A stretch of DNA of 64,000 nucleotides from Eupeodes corollae (lineage: Eukaryota; Arthropoda; Insecta; Diptera; Syrphidae): the NCBI RefSeq assembly GCF_945859685.1, contig NC_079149.1, positions 10,327,118 to 10,391,117 on the forward strand. The letters are read 5' to 3'. Made by a program: the position numbers and the translations under genes. Shown one piece after another: positions 1 through 11,600 of the stretch (positions are counted from its first letter, which is position 1; every line of letters begins with the position of its first letter). The notes beneath the pieces were generated by a model, which saw nothing but the letters and a program-made list of their open reading frames with translations, was not told the DNA's origin and ran no database searches.

Positions 1-50
1 AGAAAATTGCAACATTTAATTTATGTTGCATTTTTTTATATGTTCAATAA

Positions 51-235
51 ATGGGAAAATTTATTGAGAGCTGCTTTTTTTTATGAACACACCTATTTTT
101 TGAACTGTCAAATGTAAATTTGAAGTGAATGTCTTATTTGGGCGAAACACCTGAAAGCTTTTTTTAATTCGGGAGAACAAAAATATTCCGGCTGAATGAT
201 TTTCCGGGTAAAACTCCTAAAAGGGCTGATTGATT
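51..235 (+). repeat. dispersed repeat, copy A
   Basis: This stretch resembles 50,640-50,830 in the same orientation: both have a run like gggaaaatttatt, then a 'gaac..ctatttttcgaactgtcat' type block, then 'gaatgattttccgggt' / 'gaatggttttccgtgt' and a closing aactc...atggctga-like end. The copies are diverged, so this is an old dispersed repeat, probably the end of a non-autonomous DNA element. No coding sequence is visible. Confidence 0.4.
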
Positions 236-2134
236 TTCATCATTGATTTTTTCTGTCAAAAAAAAAAAACGAAAAAAATGTCCTAATTGAAATCCACGAT
301 CAATTTTATTCTGACAGAAATCTGTCATTGGAATTTCGTTAACCTAAAACTTAAATCAGTCTAACGTTTCGTTCAATTTTGACATAACAGAATCAGGAAA
401 ATATCAATTTCCGTCGGTAAAATGATGTTTTTAAGAAATTCTAACACGTCAGTCGATTTGACGGAAGCGTTCTATAGTTTGCCTGCCAGACCTGATCATT
501 TACCTGACTTATCAATCACTATCAGTCAAATTGACGGAAGCTTATTTTTCATACGTTAAAATGCTTTTAAGAAATTTTGATCTTTGATTTGTCGGATATG
601 TTGTTTTTCTTGGAGTTTCACTTGATTTCTGTTCAATATTTAATTTTATGATTTTGAACTTTATTATTCTGTTAATTTTTTCTCTCAGTGTATTCTAATC
701 AGTGTGAAATGTGTAGTATAGAAGTTTGATGCTTATGAACTTTTATAACCTTATTTTGAGTGGAGGATGAAAAGGAAAATTTAATTTAGATTTTTAGTGT
801 CTGTTTGTTTGTTTTTTTGATGAGTTGTCTTCCATAATTTGGAATTGCTTGTTTAGCCTTGTGATGCCACACTTTTGTGATGATCTGACACGGCTGGCTT
901 TTTATAAATTTTTGTTGCTACTTGGGGAGGAGATAGAAAAAGATTCAAACAAAAATTGTTGGCATATAAATAAATACGTACGTTTTGAGAAAAAAAGAAG
1001 ATTAAATTGACCAGATTACTAGGTAGGTCGATGTTGTATAGACGGTTTGATGGCACAGCTTCTGTCGCTGTCTTGAATATAAGGATACAATCTTTTTGAG
1101 GGTCAAACATTTTTTATAGCTTGGCTGTCAAGATTACTTTTGTTTTTTTAAAAAGTTTGTTTTAAAAAAAAATTTTTGAATGAATTCGACACATGTTTAG
1201 AGAATTTGTTCTCTCAACATTTCTCAAAAACTGAGTCATCGAAAAAAGGGTAAATGGCATAAGTACAAAGCATTCGTAGTTCTATGTTGGTGGAAAGAGT
1301 CGATAGTCTGCCAGATGGGGGAGATACAAAAGCAAATCTTGTCAGTGACCCTGAAAGTTCATTGTTTTATGTTTCGAAAAATTGCTGATGTTTTCCCCCT
1401 TCTATTATATTTAATTGGAGGATTAGAATTTTCGTCCCCTTCGAAACGCCGCGTCGAGTTGAAAATTTGATAAGGGATTGGAATAGTATTTTATAAGAAA
1501 CAATTAACAATTCTCACTTTAAATAAGGTTCGGCCTTTCCCATATTTTTTGGATTTTTTCTTCATTTCCCAGAATTATAGCGAAGAAAAACAAATATAAA
1601 AATCACAAATAGACATTTGAGGAGATAAAGGCGTTAGCGTGAATTAAAAGTTAACTTGACCTATGAACAAAATTTTATCTCTATAAAGACAGTTTTTGCA
1701 TAGACGTTTCTAAAATTAGTTGGGGCTAGATTGTTGTTTCATTTTTATACTTTATAATTTTAATATACGAGTAATAATACTCATCATTTAACCATATATC
1801 ATTGGATTTGAAAATGAGAGATGCTTGTTATCAAATGAAATCTTCGGTCGATTAAAGCACACGTGTAATTTAAATTGAGGTTATTGAAACTATAATTCTA
1901 ACTTATGTCACTCTATATGCTTGTCTTTAAGTTAAGGTATTTTTATAGGATCAAACTTTATTGCAGGTCGAAGTTACAATGATTTAAAAATGGTGTAGGT
2001 CTTTCGATCTGCCGACCAACTACCAAGTTTCGTTTAAATTTCGTTGAGTGGCTGAGTTCAGCCAGAATTGTTGTCGCTACAGCACTCCGCCGCCAGTTGA
2101 ATCTCAGAGAACTGGGTTCAACTATACCTTAGAG
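236..2134. other. AT-rich intergenic DNA, no gene seen
   Basis: No ORF here has recognisable domains or plausible splice structure. The short ORFs near 825-1110 are low-complexity shadows. There are scattered poly-A and poly-T runs and several TGACA/TGTCA-type words, but no repeat unit that I could define. Confidence 0.5.
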
Positions 2135-2426
2135 CAGCGGTTCCCAATCTGTTTTAGTCGCGGAGCACATTTTGCGTTAGAAATTTCACGCAGAGCACTT
2201 TGTCATGTCATGTCAGGGAAGGTGGGTTTTCAATAATGTTCAGGTGGAATTCGTCTGGAAAATAGTAGAGGAAGCTATCCAGCAAACCTACCTGGATATA
2301 AAAAATATCTTCGGGAATGTCGAAATCTATTTCCTCTTTACATTCTTTGAGAATTGGAGAGTTGTCTAGGTTTCCAGTTCTGTTTAGATTCAGCTCAAAA
2401 CTGGATTTTATTTTTAAATGCTTCTA

Positions 2427-3704
2427 AACGGTGATTTTTTAAGAGCTTGAGAACTTTAAAAAAAAAAAAAAAAACGCATAAAATTCGATTCTTTGTTTGA
2501 AACGTTAGATTGGTCCATGACATTTACTTTTTCAAGATAATTTCATTTAAATGTTGACCGCGGCTGCGTCTTAGGTGGTCCATTCGGAAAGTCCAATTTT
2601 GGGTAACTTTTTCGAGCATTTCGGCCGGAATAGCCCGAATTTCTTCGGAAATGTTGTCTTCCAAAGCTGGAATAGTTGCTGGCTTATTTGTGTAGACTTT
2701 AGACTTGACGTAGCCCCACAAAAAATAGTCTAAAAGCGTCAAATCGCATGATCTTGGTGGCCAACTTACCGGACCATTCCTTGAGATGAATTGTTCTCCT
2801 AGGTTTTCCCTCAAAATGGCCATAGAATCGCGAGCTGTGTGGCATGTAGCGTCATCTTGTTGAAACCACATGTCAACCAAGTTCAGTTCTTCCATTTTTG
2901 GCAACAAAAAGTTTGTTAGCATTGAACGATAGCGATCGCCATTCACCGTAACGTTGCGTCCAACAGCATCTTTGAAAAAATACGGTCCAATGATTCCACC
3001 AGCGTACAAACCACACCAAACAGTGCATTTTTCGGGATGCATGGGCAGTTCTTGAACGGCTTCTGGTTGCTCTTCATTCCAAATGCGGCAATTTTGCTTA
3101 TTTACGCAGCCATTCAACCAGAAATGAGCCTCATCGCTGAACAAAATTTGTCGATAAAATAGCGGATTTTCTGCCAACTTTTCTAGGGCCCGTTGTGGCA
3201 GATCGTTCGGCTTCAGTTCTTGCACGAGCTGTATTTTATACGGTTTTACACCAAGATCTTTGCGTAAAATCTTCCATGTGGTCGAATAACACAAACCCAA
3301 TTGCTGCGAACGGCGACGAATCGACATTTCACGGTCTTCAGCTACACTCTCAGAAACAGACGCAATATTCTCTTCTGTACGCACTGTACGCATTCGTGTG
3401 GTTGGTTTAATGTCCAATAAAGTAAACTGAGTGCGAAACTTGGTCACAATCGCATTAATTGTTTGCTCACTTGGTCGATTATGTAGACCATAAATCGGAC
3501 GTAAAGCGCGAAACACATTTCGAACCGAACACTGATTTTGGTAATAAAATTCAATGATTTGCAAGCGTTGCCCGTTAGTAAGTCTATTCATGACGAAATG
3601 TCAAAGCATACTGAGCATCTTTCTTTTTGACACCATGTCTGAAATCCCGCGTGATCTGTCAAATACTAATGCATGAAAATCCTAACCTCAAAAAAATCAC
3701 CCTT
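2427..3704 (-). mobile_element. full-length mariner-type (Tc1/mariner superfamily) element
   Basis: The termini are inverted: left AACGGTGATTTTTTAAG, right (reverse complement) AAGGGTGATTTTTTTGAG. They are flanked by TA at 2425-2426 and 3705-3706, the target-site duplication of this superfamily. Its 1,278 bp is normal for mariner. It carries one uninterrupted transposase ORF on the minus strand and sits inside the hAT remnant. A nearly identical truncated copy lies at 23,113-23,945, implying fairly recent mobility. Confidence 0.9.
2524..3591 (-). CDS. mariner-type transposase, D-D-36-D class
   Basis: This is a 355-residue transposase that would cut and paste the surrounding element in the nucleus. 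It has an N-terminal helix-turn-helix (about residues 5-50) and a second HTH with a SIRRRSQQLG motif near 90-100. The catalytic domain has SDEAHF (first Asp), WFQQD (second Asp) and PPRSCDL (third Asp), with 36 residues between the second and third Asp. The ATG at 3591 opens the HTH and is the natural start. Compared with the copy at 23.1-23.9 kb, this one lacks six codons (RIFGEW) after LKPNDLPQ, has QQDD instead of QQDG, and has TLLDY instead of TPLDY in the last motif. It is open but may be inactive. The family is insect-wide; the subfamily name is not certain. Confidence 0.85.
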   Translation of the reverse strand: MNRLTNGQRLQIIEFYYQNQCSVRNVFRALRPIYGLHNRPSEQTINAIVTKFRTQFTLLDIKPTTRMRTVRTEENIASVSESVAEDREMSIRRRSQQLGLCYSTTWKILRKDLGVKPYKIQLVQELKPNDLPQRALEKLAENPLFYRQILFSDEAHFWLNGCVNKQNCRIWNEEQPEAVQELPMHPEKCTVWCGLYAGGIIGPYFFKDAVGRNVTVNGDRYRSMLTNFLLPKMEELNLVDMWFQQDDATCHTARDSMAILRENLGEQFISRNGPVSWPPRSCDLTLLDYFLWGYVKSKVYTNKPATIPALEDNISEEIRAIPAEMLEKVTQNWTFRMDHLRRSRGQHLNEIILKK

Positions 3705-3773
3705 TATTTTGTCACTGGCATCGAAAACAGTTATTCCCTTTTCCTGAAGTGATACACTCAAATCATTTTGTTT

Positions 3774-4798
3774 TTAAAATATATCTGAATGATACGCCAA
3801 TTTCAATAACCAACGCTCATTACACAACATGTCCCCCAAAACAAAGTTGTCGTCAATGAGAAAGGTTCTAACTTCAGCTCTCATTTCAAAAAGCCGCGTC
3901 TGTGTTTTTCCGCGAGAAAGCCACCTAACTTTCACGCGAAGAAGTAAAGACGTATGTAGACTACCCATGCCATCCCACAATACTTTAAAAAGGCCTGTAT
4001 CCTTTGGCCGTGATTTAATAAAGTTGATTATTTTCACGCTTTCGTCCAACACCTCTTTAAAGAGACCGTAATTTTTGTTCATTGCGAGGGCATGGGCGAT
4101 GTAGAACACAATGGTACTCGTGCATCCTTTAACAATTTGCTTTATTCTTGCGACGGCACCGGACGTTTTTCTAGTCATTGCCTTGGCACCGTCCGCGCAT
4201 ATTTCCACGCAGTTAAGCCATGGTATGTCATTTACAATTTGTCAATCAAATTAAAAATTTCAGCACCAGTTGTAGTAGTTGGCAACAGCTTGCAGAAGAG
4301 CAGACCTTCTTGGAAGGACTGTAGATATTGGTAGCGCACAAATACTATTAGAATAGCCAACCCTGCAAAATCCATTGATTCATCCATTTGCAGCGCAAAT
4401 TTTGTGACTTTTATTCGTAAAAGTAAAGTAGCTTTCGCAATTCCCGCTAAGTCTCCGATTTGTCTTGATATTGTGTTATTTCACAAAAGAAAAATGTTTT
4501 TAGGCTTTAAGTTTTCAGCAATGGTATGGGCTTCACCAGTTTGCGCTATTCGGAAACTTACCAAGAAAAAGGCCATCAACGGATTTTCGTTCACTGTCTT
4601 TGAGTGATAAGTAATAATGGTTTGAGATTTAGTAAGTTCAGCATATTTTCTTTTGAAAAAATCAGTCGGTTTGCTTTTGCAATCTGTATGAATCCCTGCA
4701 AAGTGACGTTTCATTTTGTTCACACTGTTCGGCAACACTTTGCCGGAAATTACGCATTGAGGTTTGTTGTCACTTGAATCAGCAAATCCAAAATTCAA
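3774..4798 (-). pseudogene. hAT transposase remnant (ZBED5-like), BED finger plus core
   Basis: Two collinear minus-strand blocks remain. 4798-4481 reads as a degenerate BED zinc finger (PQCVISGKVLPNS ... KMKRHFAGIH, with the second Cys of the CxxC pair replaced by Ser) followed by a DFFKRK segment. 4208-3774 carries the transposase core, including MEICADGAKAMT, VLDESVKIINFIKSRP and the conserved VRWLSRGKTQTRLFEMR segment. Between them the reading survives only with a stop and frame changes. The downstream part resumes at 2,420-2,240 beyond the mariner insertion. It is clearly dead. These proteins are transposon-derived; some animals have domesticated relatives, but nothing suggests that here. 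Confidence 0.7.
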
Positions 4799-4899
4799 TT
4801 TTACGCCTGCAGCAAAACTTTCGGCAAAAAGTGGGGACTTCAGTCGAAGATGATTTTAAGGACATACACAGCCGTAGTACGTAGTGGCCTGCTTTTAGC

Positions 4900-6175
4900 A
4901 AAGCCTATAATATTGATAAGCTAAGGAAGGTTCAGAGAACAGCTTGCGTGGGCACCACAGGGGCCATGTGTACTTGCCCAACGGACGCCTTAAACGTTAT
5001 TTTGAATCTTTTACCAATCGACCTTTTTATTAAATACATAGTTTCCTGCAGCGCTATTAGGCTGAAGGAATCAAACAGCTGGTTGTCAAAACCTTATGGT
5101 CACAGCAACACAACGAAATTGATTCCCTCAGATATTATCTCGGTAGACACCGACTACTGCACTCTTACTTTAAACCTTAGTAAGGGTTTTAAGGTTATTT
5201 TCCCATCCAGAGAAGATTGGGAGGATGATATCGTGTCGATAGGTTTCGACACAAGCTTCTTTACTGACGGCTCAAAGATGGAGTGCGGAGTTGGTTCTGG
5301 GGTCTTTTCTGAGTCCCTAAATGTAGCCAAATCCTTTAGGCTTCCTGACTGACTTTGCTAGCGTTTTTCAGGCTGAACTGCTGGCAGTAAGGGAGGCATG
5401 AATTATAATTAAAAAAAGCCCAAACCAAAAACGAAATGCGGCTCTCTTGACAGACAGTCAGGCAGCTGTCAAAGCCATTAACTCGGCCACATCCTCATCT
5501 AAATTGGTCCAGCAATGTCGCGATGAGCTTGCGAACCTGATCTGGGTTCCGGGTCATAGTGGTATCGTGGGAAATGAACGGGCTGACGAGCTAGCCAGAC
5601 AAGGATCGGCCATTCATAGCTCACTTGCGGAAATGGTTAACATTCCTCTTGGTGCTATCAAGGGTAAAATCTTTTCTATCTACCAAACTGAATCAAACCG
5701 AAGGTGGAGCAATTTACCCAACTGCATTATATCCAGGAAGATATGGCCCACCTATAACAAAACCCGTACAAACGATCTTCTATGCAGGCCAAGGCAAGAC
5801 ATAGCCAGGATTGTTGCGGTTTGTACCGGACATTGGCCTATAGGAGTTCATGCAGAGAAGTGAAGAAGTGACCAAAGAGAAAGTGAAACGATAATCCATT
5901 TCCTCTGCAAATGTCCTGCTTTCGCAAAACACTAGAATGAAATGCTATGGAAAAGCATTCTTCCACGAACTTAATGAGCTACCTGAGACAAAGATTAGAG
6001 ACCTAATCTTTTTTCTCAATGTGACAAAATGGCTCTAACATAATCGCTATGAAGCTTCTCTATAAATCTTTTCCTTTCTATCACAAGTCAAACGAGTTTT
6101 GGTATTAAAACGGAGGACTACAGCGCTAATTGGATCTCAGGCTAGGTTGCCTTGAGATCGCCATTTCTACCTACC
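4900..6175 (+). pseudogene. LINE fragment: C-terminal part with RNase H domain
   Basis: This is the 3' part of a non-LTR retrotransposon of the RNase H-bearing type (I/R1/Loa-like groups). In order there is a post-RT segment (VQRTACVGTTGAM..CP.DALN.ILNLLPIDL), then RNase H motifs FFTDGSKM (Asp), FQAELLAVREA (Glu), LLTDSQAAVKAI (Asp) and IWVPGHSGIVGNERADELA (His and Asp). A Cys/His tail follows near 5,880-5,930. There is a frameshift near 5,345 and a TGA within the AELLAV segment, so it is inactive. A diverged second copy of the same family lies at 6,560-7,060. Confidence 0.75.
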
Positions 6176-6500
6176 TAAACGTATTGTTTTACCAAATGTG
6201 AGTTCGGTAGAATTTGCTTTGAAAACTTCTCGGTAAGCTGACCCCAAGCCTCTTTGTCCATTGTGAGTCATTATGTCATTTGAGAGAGACTTTAAGTGTT
6301 CGGTGCCATCTTTAAACTATACCATTTTTCTTTCGGATTATAAGCTGCAGTTCGATTGATCCCTAGTTTCTTGCATACTTTGTTGAAAAGCTGCGATTCG
6401 AATTGCGCTCCTTGATCGGTTACTACTGAGGTAGGTATGCCATAACGTGCAAACCATTCCTTTAATAACGCGGTTTGTACTGTTTTAGTAAGTATTTTAA
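6176..6500 (-). pseudogene. Gypsy (Ty3)-type integrase fragment
   Basis: On the minus strand the integrase core is recognisable: WFARYGIPTSVVTDQGAQFES, containing an Asp of the DDE triad, then LFNKVCKKLGINRTAAYNP. After a frame break comes the segment ending EVFKANSTELTFGKTIR, matching the post-core region of Gypsy integrases. Everything else of the retroelement (LTRs, gag, protease, RT) is missing. It sits between two copies of one LINE family, so it is probably a scrap trapped by rearrangement. Confidence 0.65.
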
Positions 6501-6559
6501 TGTCATCTTTCCTGGAAGAAAGGTTTGGAAAGATGAAAGATCTATGAAAGACTGACTGT

Positions 6560-7060
6560 TCAAAAATGTAGTGTGGAGTTGGTTCGAGAATTTTCTGCGA
6601 GTCCCTAAATGTCTCTAAGTATTTTCGGCTAACTGATTTTGCCAATGTATTTCAAGCTGAATTACTAGCATTCTCTGATTGCTGACATGCAAAATGCTCG
6701 AACCGAACTCAAACCAAAATAGAAATAATATTGGTAGATAATGAGCTTTCCAGTCTAACATTCTCCTTCTCACTCTTATTTGGGTGCTTATCTGCTAGCA
6801 TACTAGGAAAACTGCAATTCACTTTTACAGTAAATGTCCTGCCCTGATAAGTTCCTGAATGTCAGATTTCGTAGAGGAATTTCTAATCCATCTTGATGAA
6901 CTTTCCGAAACAAAAATAGAAGACCTGATTTTCTTTCTGAACACGGCGAAAAGGTTTTAGCATCGTCTATTAAAATTCGTTATAAAACATTCTTTATCAA
7001 TACAAAGATCCAACGAGTTAATGGTACCAAATCGGTGCTTTTCAGTGTTAACTGAGTGTG
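6560..7060 (+). pseudogene. second decayed copy of the RNase H LINE
   Basis: Positions 6,572-6,680 match 5,280-5,390 of the preceding LINE remnant (CGVGS..F.ESLNV.K.FRL..., then DFANVFQAELLAF). Positions 6,840-6,960 match its 3' tail (LDELSETKIEDLIFFLN). Stops and deletions are frequent. It shares no long intact frame. Confidence 0.6.
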
Positions 7061-8640
7061 ACTTCTATTTCTTCCTAATTAGTATTCTAAATCAATGTGA
7101 CAGAATTTTAGTTTAGTAATTCTGTGGAGAAATCATTACCGATACCAATTTAAGTAAAACAAAGGTATAATAACCCGGTACTAGCTTCTTCTGAGAAGTT
7201 CTTTATAACAAGTTCAAACTAATAATCGGTTCCAAGTTCATAGGACTTAGGCTGATAGTACCAATCGAAACGTTAGAATTATTGGAAGAAATTGGTTGCA
7301 ATTCCATTGAACTTTAAAGCTGAATATGTGCCAAGCATTTGTTCTTTTCATTTCTGGCAACAAAAAACTGCAATGGAAATATAAAAGTTTCAAATCAATA
7401 CACAAAGGTTAATGTGTTTTGTAAGATACTATATCTTCCTTATAATTCCACAAACAATCAGCTTGTGTCCGTTGTTATTGGTTATGTTCACTTAAAGAAA
7501 CAGTTTTTCATTTTAAATCAATTTAAGAAGCAAGTCATCATCTGGTAACCGATATATGGTCAAGTCAATACTACTTGAACTGAAATGACCTTTTCCGGTA
7601 GCACTGTTTCTGATGCAGCTATACTTGAACACGTTCACAGAAATAAACATTTATTTTCTCAAGTAACATCTTCTTCGATATAAGCTTAAGCTTGTTGTAT
7701 AGCTTCTGTCTGGAAAAACAAAGAAAGAAAATCTGTAAATAAAGTTTCCTTATTCACACAAAAGAGTCAATAATTTCAAACAGAACAATTTTCCGTAATA
7801 CAAACTATAAAACAACAACAAATCATTCAAAATCCCATAAATGGCTGCTACTGCACATCTCTTCCTGGTAGCATTGCCTCCAAAATAAGTCTACACGCAC
7901 CAAGCGCATTTCAACATTTCAATTCACACTCCAAATCGGTTCACTCCACAAAAAAAATATAAAATACAAAACGGACTGTAATTGATCCGCTTGAGTGCTC
8001 CATAACATTTCTGCCGCATCCATAAAGCATTTCATCTCATTGGCATCGGTATCGTCGGTTGTCGAGTCGTCGCGTCGTCGTATGGAACGACGCAGTGACG
8101 CGGAATATCGGCGGCACTTCACATCACACTGAATGATCCGACTTGATTTCAAAATGAATTTATTGCTGACCAAGCAATCAATATTGTCCACATAACTTGA
8201 TATCTCTTTTTTAAAAAATACGATGTTGCATTCATGCATAAAACTCGTGTTGTTGAAAATGTCTTAATTTTCGTATTTTTCGAATGATAAAATGGCCCAT
8301 AAATCAACCATGAAGTGTTTTTTGATAGAAGAAGAAAAACAGATAAAAGAAAATTTTGCGGAAAACCAAAATAGCCTCAGCATATATTGATTTTTTTTTG
8401 TGTATAGATAAGCACACACTTGACAGAGCCGCCAAACGTCTGATATGTATTTTGATTCGAATTATTTACCTGTCGGGCATTAGACCGGCCGCCTCTTCTC
8501 TAGACCGCACCGCAACACCCATGAAAACTCTCTCACAAGTCCGGTCTATTCATAGAAAAGAAGACAACTCAATTAATTTGCTTTGGTTTGGTTTCTATGC
8601 GGAATTAATGGTCAAGTAGTGGATTTGTGAAGACAGAGGT
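7061..8640. other. intergenic DNA, no gene seen
   Basis: Short ORFs at 7,339, 7,919 (minus) and 8,356 show no domain. A GC-richer patch near 8,055-8,120 has repeated CGTCG words (tcgtcgcgtcgtcg), similar to words near 18,490, 25,550, 30,800 and 54,400. No splice-supported exon could be built. Confidence 0.45.
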
Positions 8641-8649
8641 TTTTTATTT

Positions 8650-11600
8650 ACGTTCCACGCCAAGTGGAATATAAGTGATAAATAAAATCCACAATTCATT
8701 CACTTCACTGGAGAAGTACCATAGATTAGTTCCACATTTCCCTAAGAAGTTTCTGGTATAGGAAAAAAGGTTGTGGAATGCCTCTGTGAAAAATGTTTAA
8801 AGCGAACAAATATTTCACACACAAAAGTCACGCCAAGTGGAATATAAGTAATAAATAAAGTCCACAATTCTTTCAGTTCACTGGAGAATTACCATAGATT
8901 AGTTCCACATTCCCCCTAGAAATTTGTGGTATAGGAAAAAAATGTTGTGGAATTTCTGTGTGAAAAATGTTCCAAGGGAATACATTTTTCACGGTTAAAA
9001 AGAACAATTTCAAGTAATTTGAACATATTACAAAATTGAAAAATTTCACATGAACTGAATGAAAAAAAACTCTAAACAACATTAAGTCGTACAGTTAAGA
9101 TTAAAATCAAGTTCTTATTGAATAATGGTAAGTTAATATATTCAGATAAATATGTTCCACAAAGCCTACATTTCTCCAGATACATAACGAATAGCTTCCA
9201 CAAATTGTTCGCTTATGTTGAATTAACTAATTTTAAATGTGAATTACTCTGAGAATTTTTTACTATTAGGGGACGAGAAAATTCGGGCCGTTAATTCTAG
9301 TGACCCGAGTATGTTTCCGCAAATTAACAAGATCTTGAGTAGGAATGATCAGAACGATCTTTCTTGTCTTAAGCTTCAGAGGACCTGGAGAATCAAGCCC
9401 TGCAGCACCACTTATACCTGCGTAACGACATAACGCAGTGGCGATCCGAGAACGTCGGTTTTACCAGGTTCAATGACGAAAACTTGGCAAGCGCCATCAT
9501 CGCCGGGCAAAACGGGACTATAACCCTATTACTCACGAAGATAGAGCTCCAGCACATCTTTGATTCATTAAAGAAGAAAAAGAAGTCAGAATCCAGTCCT
9601 TTGGAAAACAGCTGTGGTACATCCTCTCCCAAAAAGGTCGATAAGTCTACTGCCGAGTATCAGTAAGGTAGTCGAGAAGATTATAAATAGAGCTCTGTCC
9701 AAGTGGGTTGAGAACAAGAAAATAATTCCGGATAATCAGTTCGGCTTTAAGGCGGCACATGACACTATTCTTGCTGCGTCTAAGCTTGTTTCTGATATCC
9801 AGGTGAACAAATCTAAAAGACAATGTACGGGTTCTTGTCTGATTGACTTGGGGAAGGCCTTCGACACTGTATGGTTAGAGGGTCTGTATCTAAAGTTAAG
9901 CAGACTTGGCATGAGTAAACCACTGTTGTATATGCTTTATGACATGCTTAATGACAGACTTACGCCGATGACCTAATTAACAGAACGAGCCCAAAAATTG
10001 AGGTTATCAAAACACTTTTGCAGGGTGACTTCGACAAGATTCAGCAATATTGCGATGACTGGAAGTTAAAAATCAGCATTCAAAAATGCGAAAATATTCT
10101 GTTCAGGACTCCGCTGTATGGAGCCTCAAAGGAAACGAAAAAGAACTGGAAAAATCTAGTGATCGTTGGAGCAATTCGACAGCCACTGGCGAATAAAAGT
10201 GTAGTAAAGTACCTTGGCATCTGGTTGGATCAGTAGCTAAAAAACGGTTGTTTTTTAGCAGCCATCTTGACAGCAGGGTGAAGGTGATTTGCTACATGTC
10301 CCTTATCCTGCCGATGATTGCCTATGGGTGCTTAAGAGACAATTTCTGCGACGTTGCCTTGGACTATACAGAACACCAGAGTCGGAGTACAAACATTACT
10401 ATTCCAACCAGGTTCTATACAACAGAGCCAACATAAACAGGATAGATAATTTCTTGCTGAAGCCTGGAAGGGGTCACATTGCCAGAGCGATGTCGTCGAC
10501 TAACAGGTTAGCTTTTCTCTTTTTAGACAATCGAGGGTTGATACAGGAAAGGGAGGCGGTTCCGCTAATCTACCACGTCAGCCGTAAAACTGTAGATAGG
10601 CGACTCCTTTACAGTCGAGACGTCCTCGCACTGGACGAAGCCGAGTGCCTCCGGTTCAGCAGGACTGTTCCGATAGGGACCGAAGAGATAGGGTGAGGCA
10701 GTTGAACCAGTTTTGGTGGCTTCAAATTCAGAATGTCATTTAAAGTTGTCTAGGGCGTTTGGTTTTGGCCGACTTACATAGGTTTAAGGATTAGGTTAGA
10801 GACAGTCAGGGAAGCACCAAAAAAAGTTTTTTGAAAGTTTTTGAAATTTACGCTAGTTTTTTAAGAATTTTTGTCAAGCTTTAAGATAGCTTTATGATTT
10901 TGATCAGCGAAGAAAGGATAAAAAGAAATTTACATTCCACTGCATTTTTGTTCAACAAATTTTTCCACCTGAAAAAAAAACTTTACACAGGAAAAAAAGT
11001 TATTTCAAATAATTTAAACGTATAACAAAACTGATCACTTTTACATGAACCGAAAACAAAATTATGACGTTCACTTAAGAATAAAGGCGTTTTTTTTATT
11101 TTAATGACGGTTAATTAATATGTTCAACAAAGCCCACTTTAAGTTAAACAATTAACAGATTCCACAATTGATTCACTTACAATTGATTACGAAAAACGTT
11201 TAATAATTATTGTTCCAAAGTTATCCATTTAAATAACAAATAGATTCCACAAATTGTTCGCTTACCCAGAATTCCCTTATTTTAAATGTGACAATGTAGA
11301 AAGAGATACATTTAAATTTACATTGTACTGAATTTCTATTCAAAAATGTATTTCTCGGGAAAAACTTTCCCCGGGAAAAAATGCGATTTTAAGTAATTTA
11401 AACTTATAACGAAATTCAACACTTTCACATGAACTTCAAAAAATACTATGATGTACACTTCAGATTTTTCCCTCGAAAAATGATTCCTTATTATGTTCCA
11501 CAAGGCCCACATTTATTTAAAAAAATTAATAGATTCCACAATTTATTTTGCTTATCTATAATGTGCAAATTTTTGTTTGGTGAAAATATTTTCCCTTAAA

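Larger units (their letters stand above)
2135..4860 (-). mobile_element. decayed hAT-type transposon interrupted by a mariner element
   Basis: The left terminus begins at 2135 with CAGCGGTTCCCAATCTG and then a 'cggagca..tttgcgttagaaatttcac' block, the pattern of hAT termini whose transposase is ZBED5-like. Transposase remnants read on the minus strand from about 4,800 down to 3,774, and continue at 2,240-2,420 on the other side of a 1,278-bp mariner insertion (2427-3704). The opposite terminus is not visible and was probably lost where LINE sequence begins near 4,860-4,900. The right boundary is therefore approximate. Confidence 0.6.

Noticed and set aside
8356..8619. 87-codon ORF next to a GC-rich patch
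   Set aside because: No motif and no splice support; likely chance.
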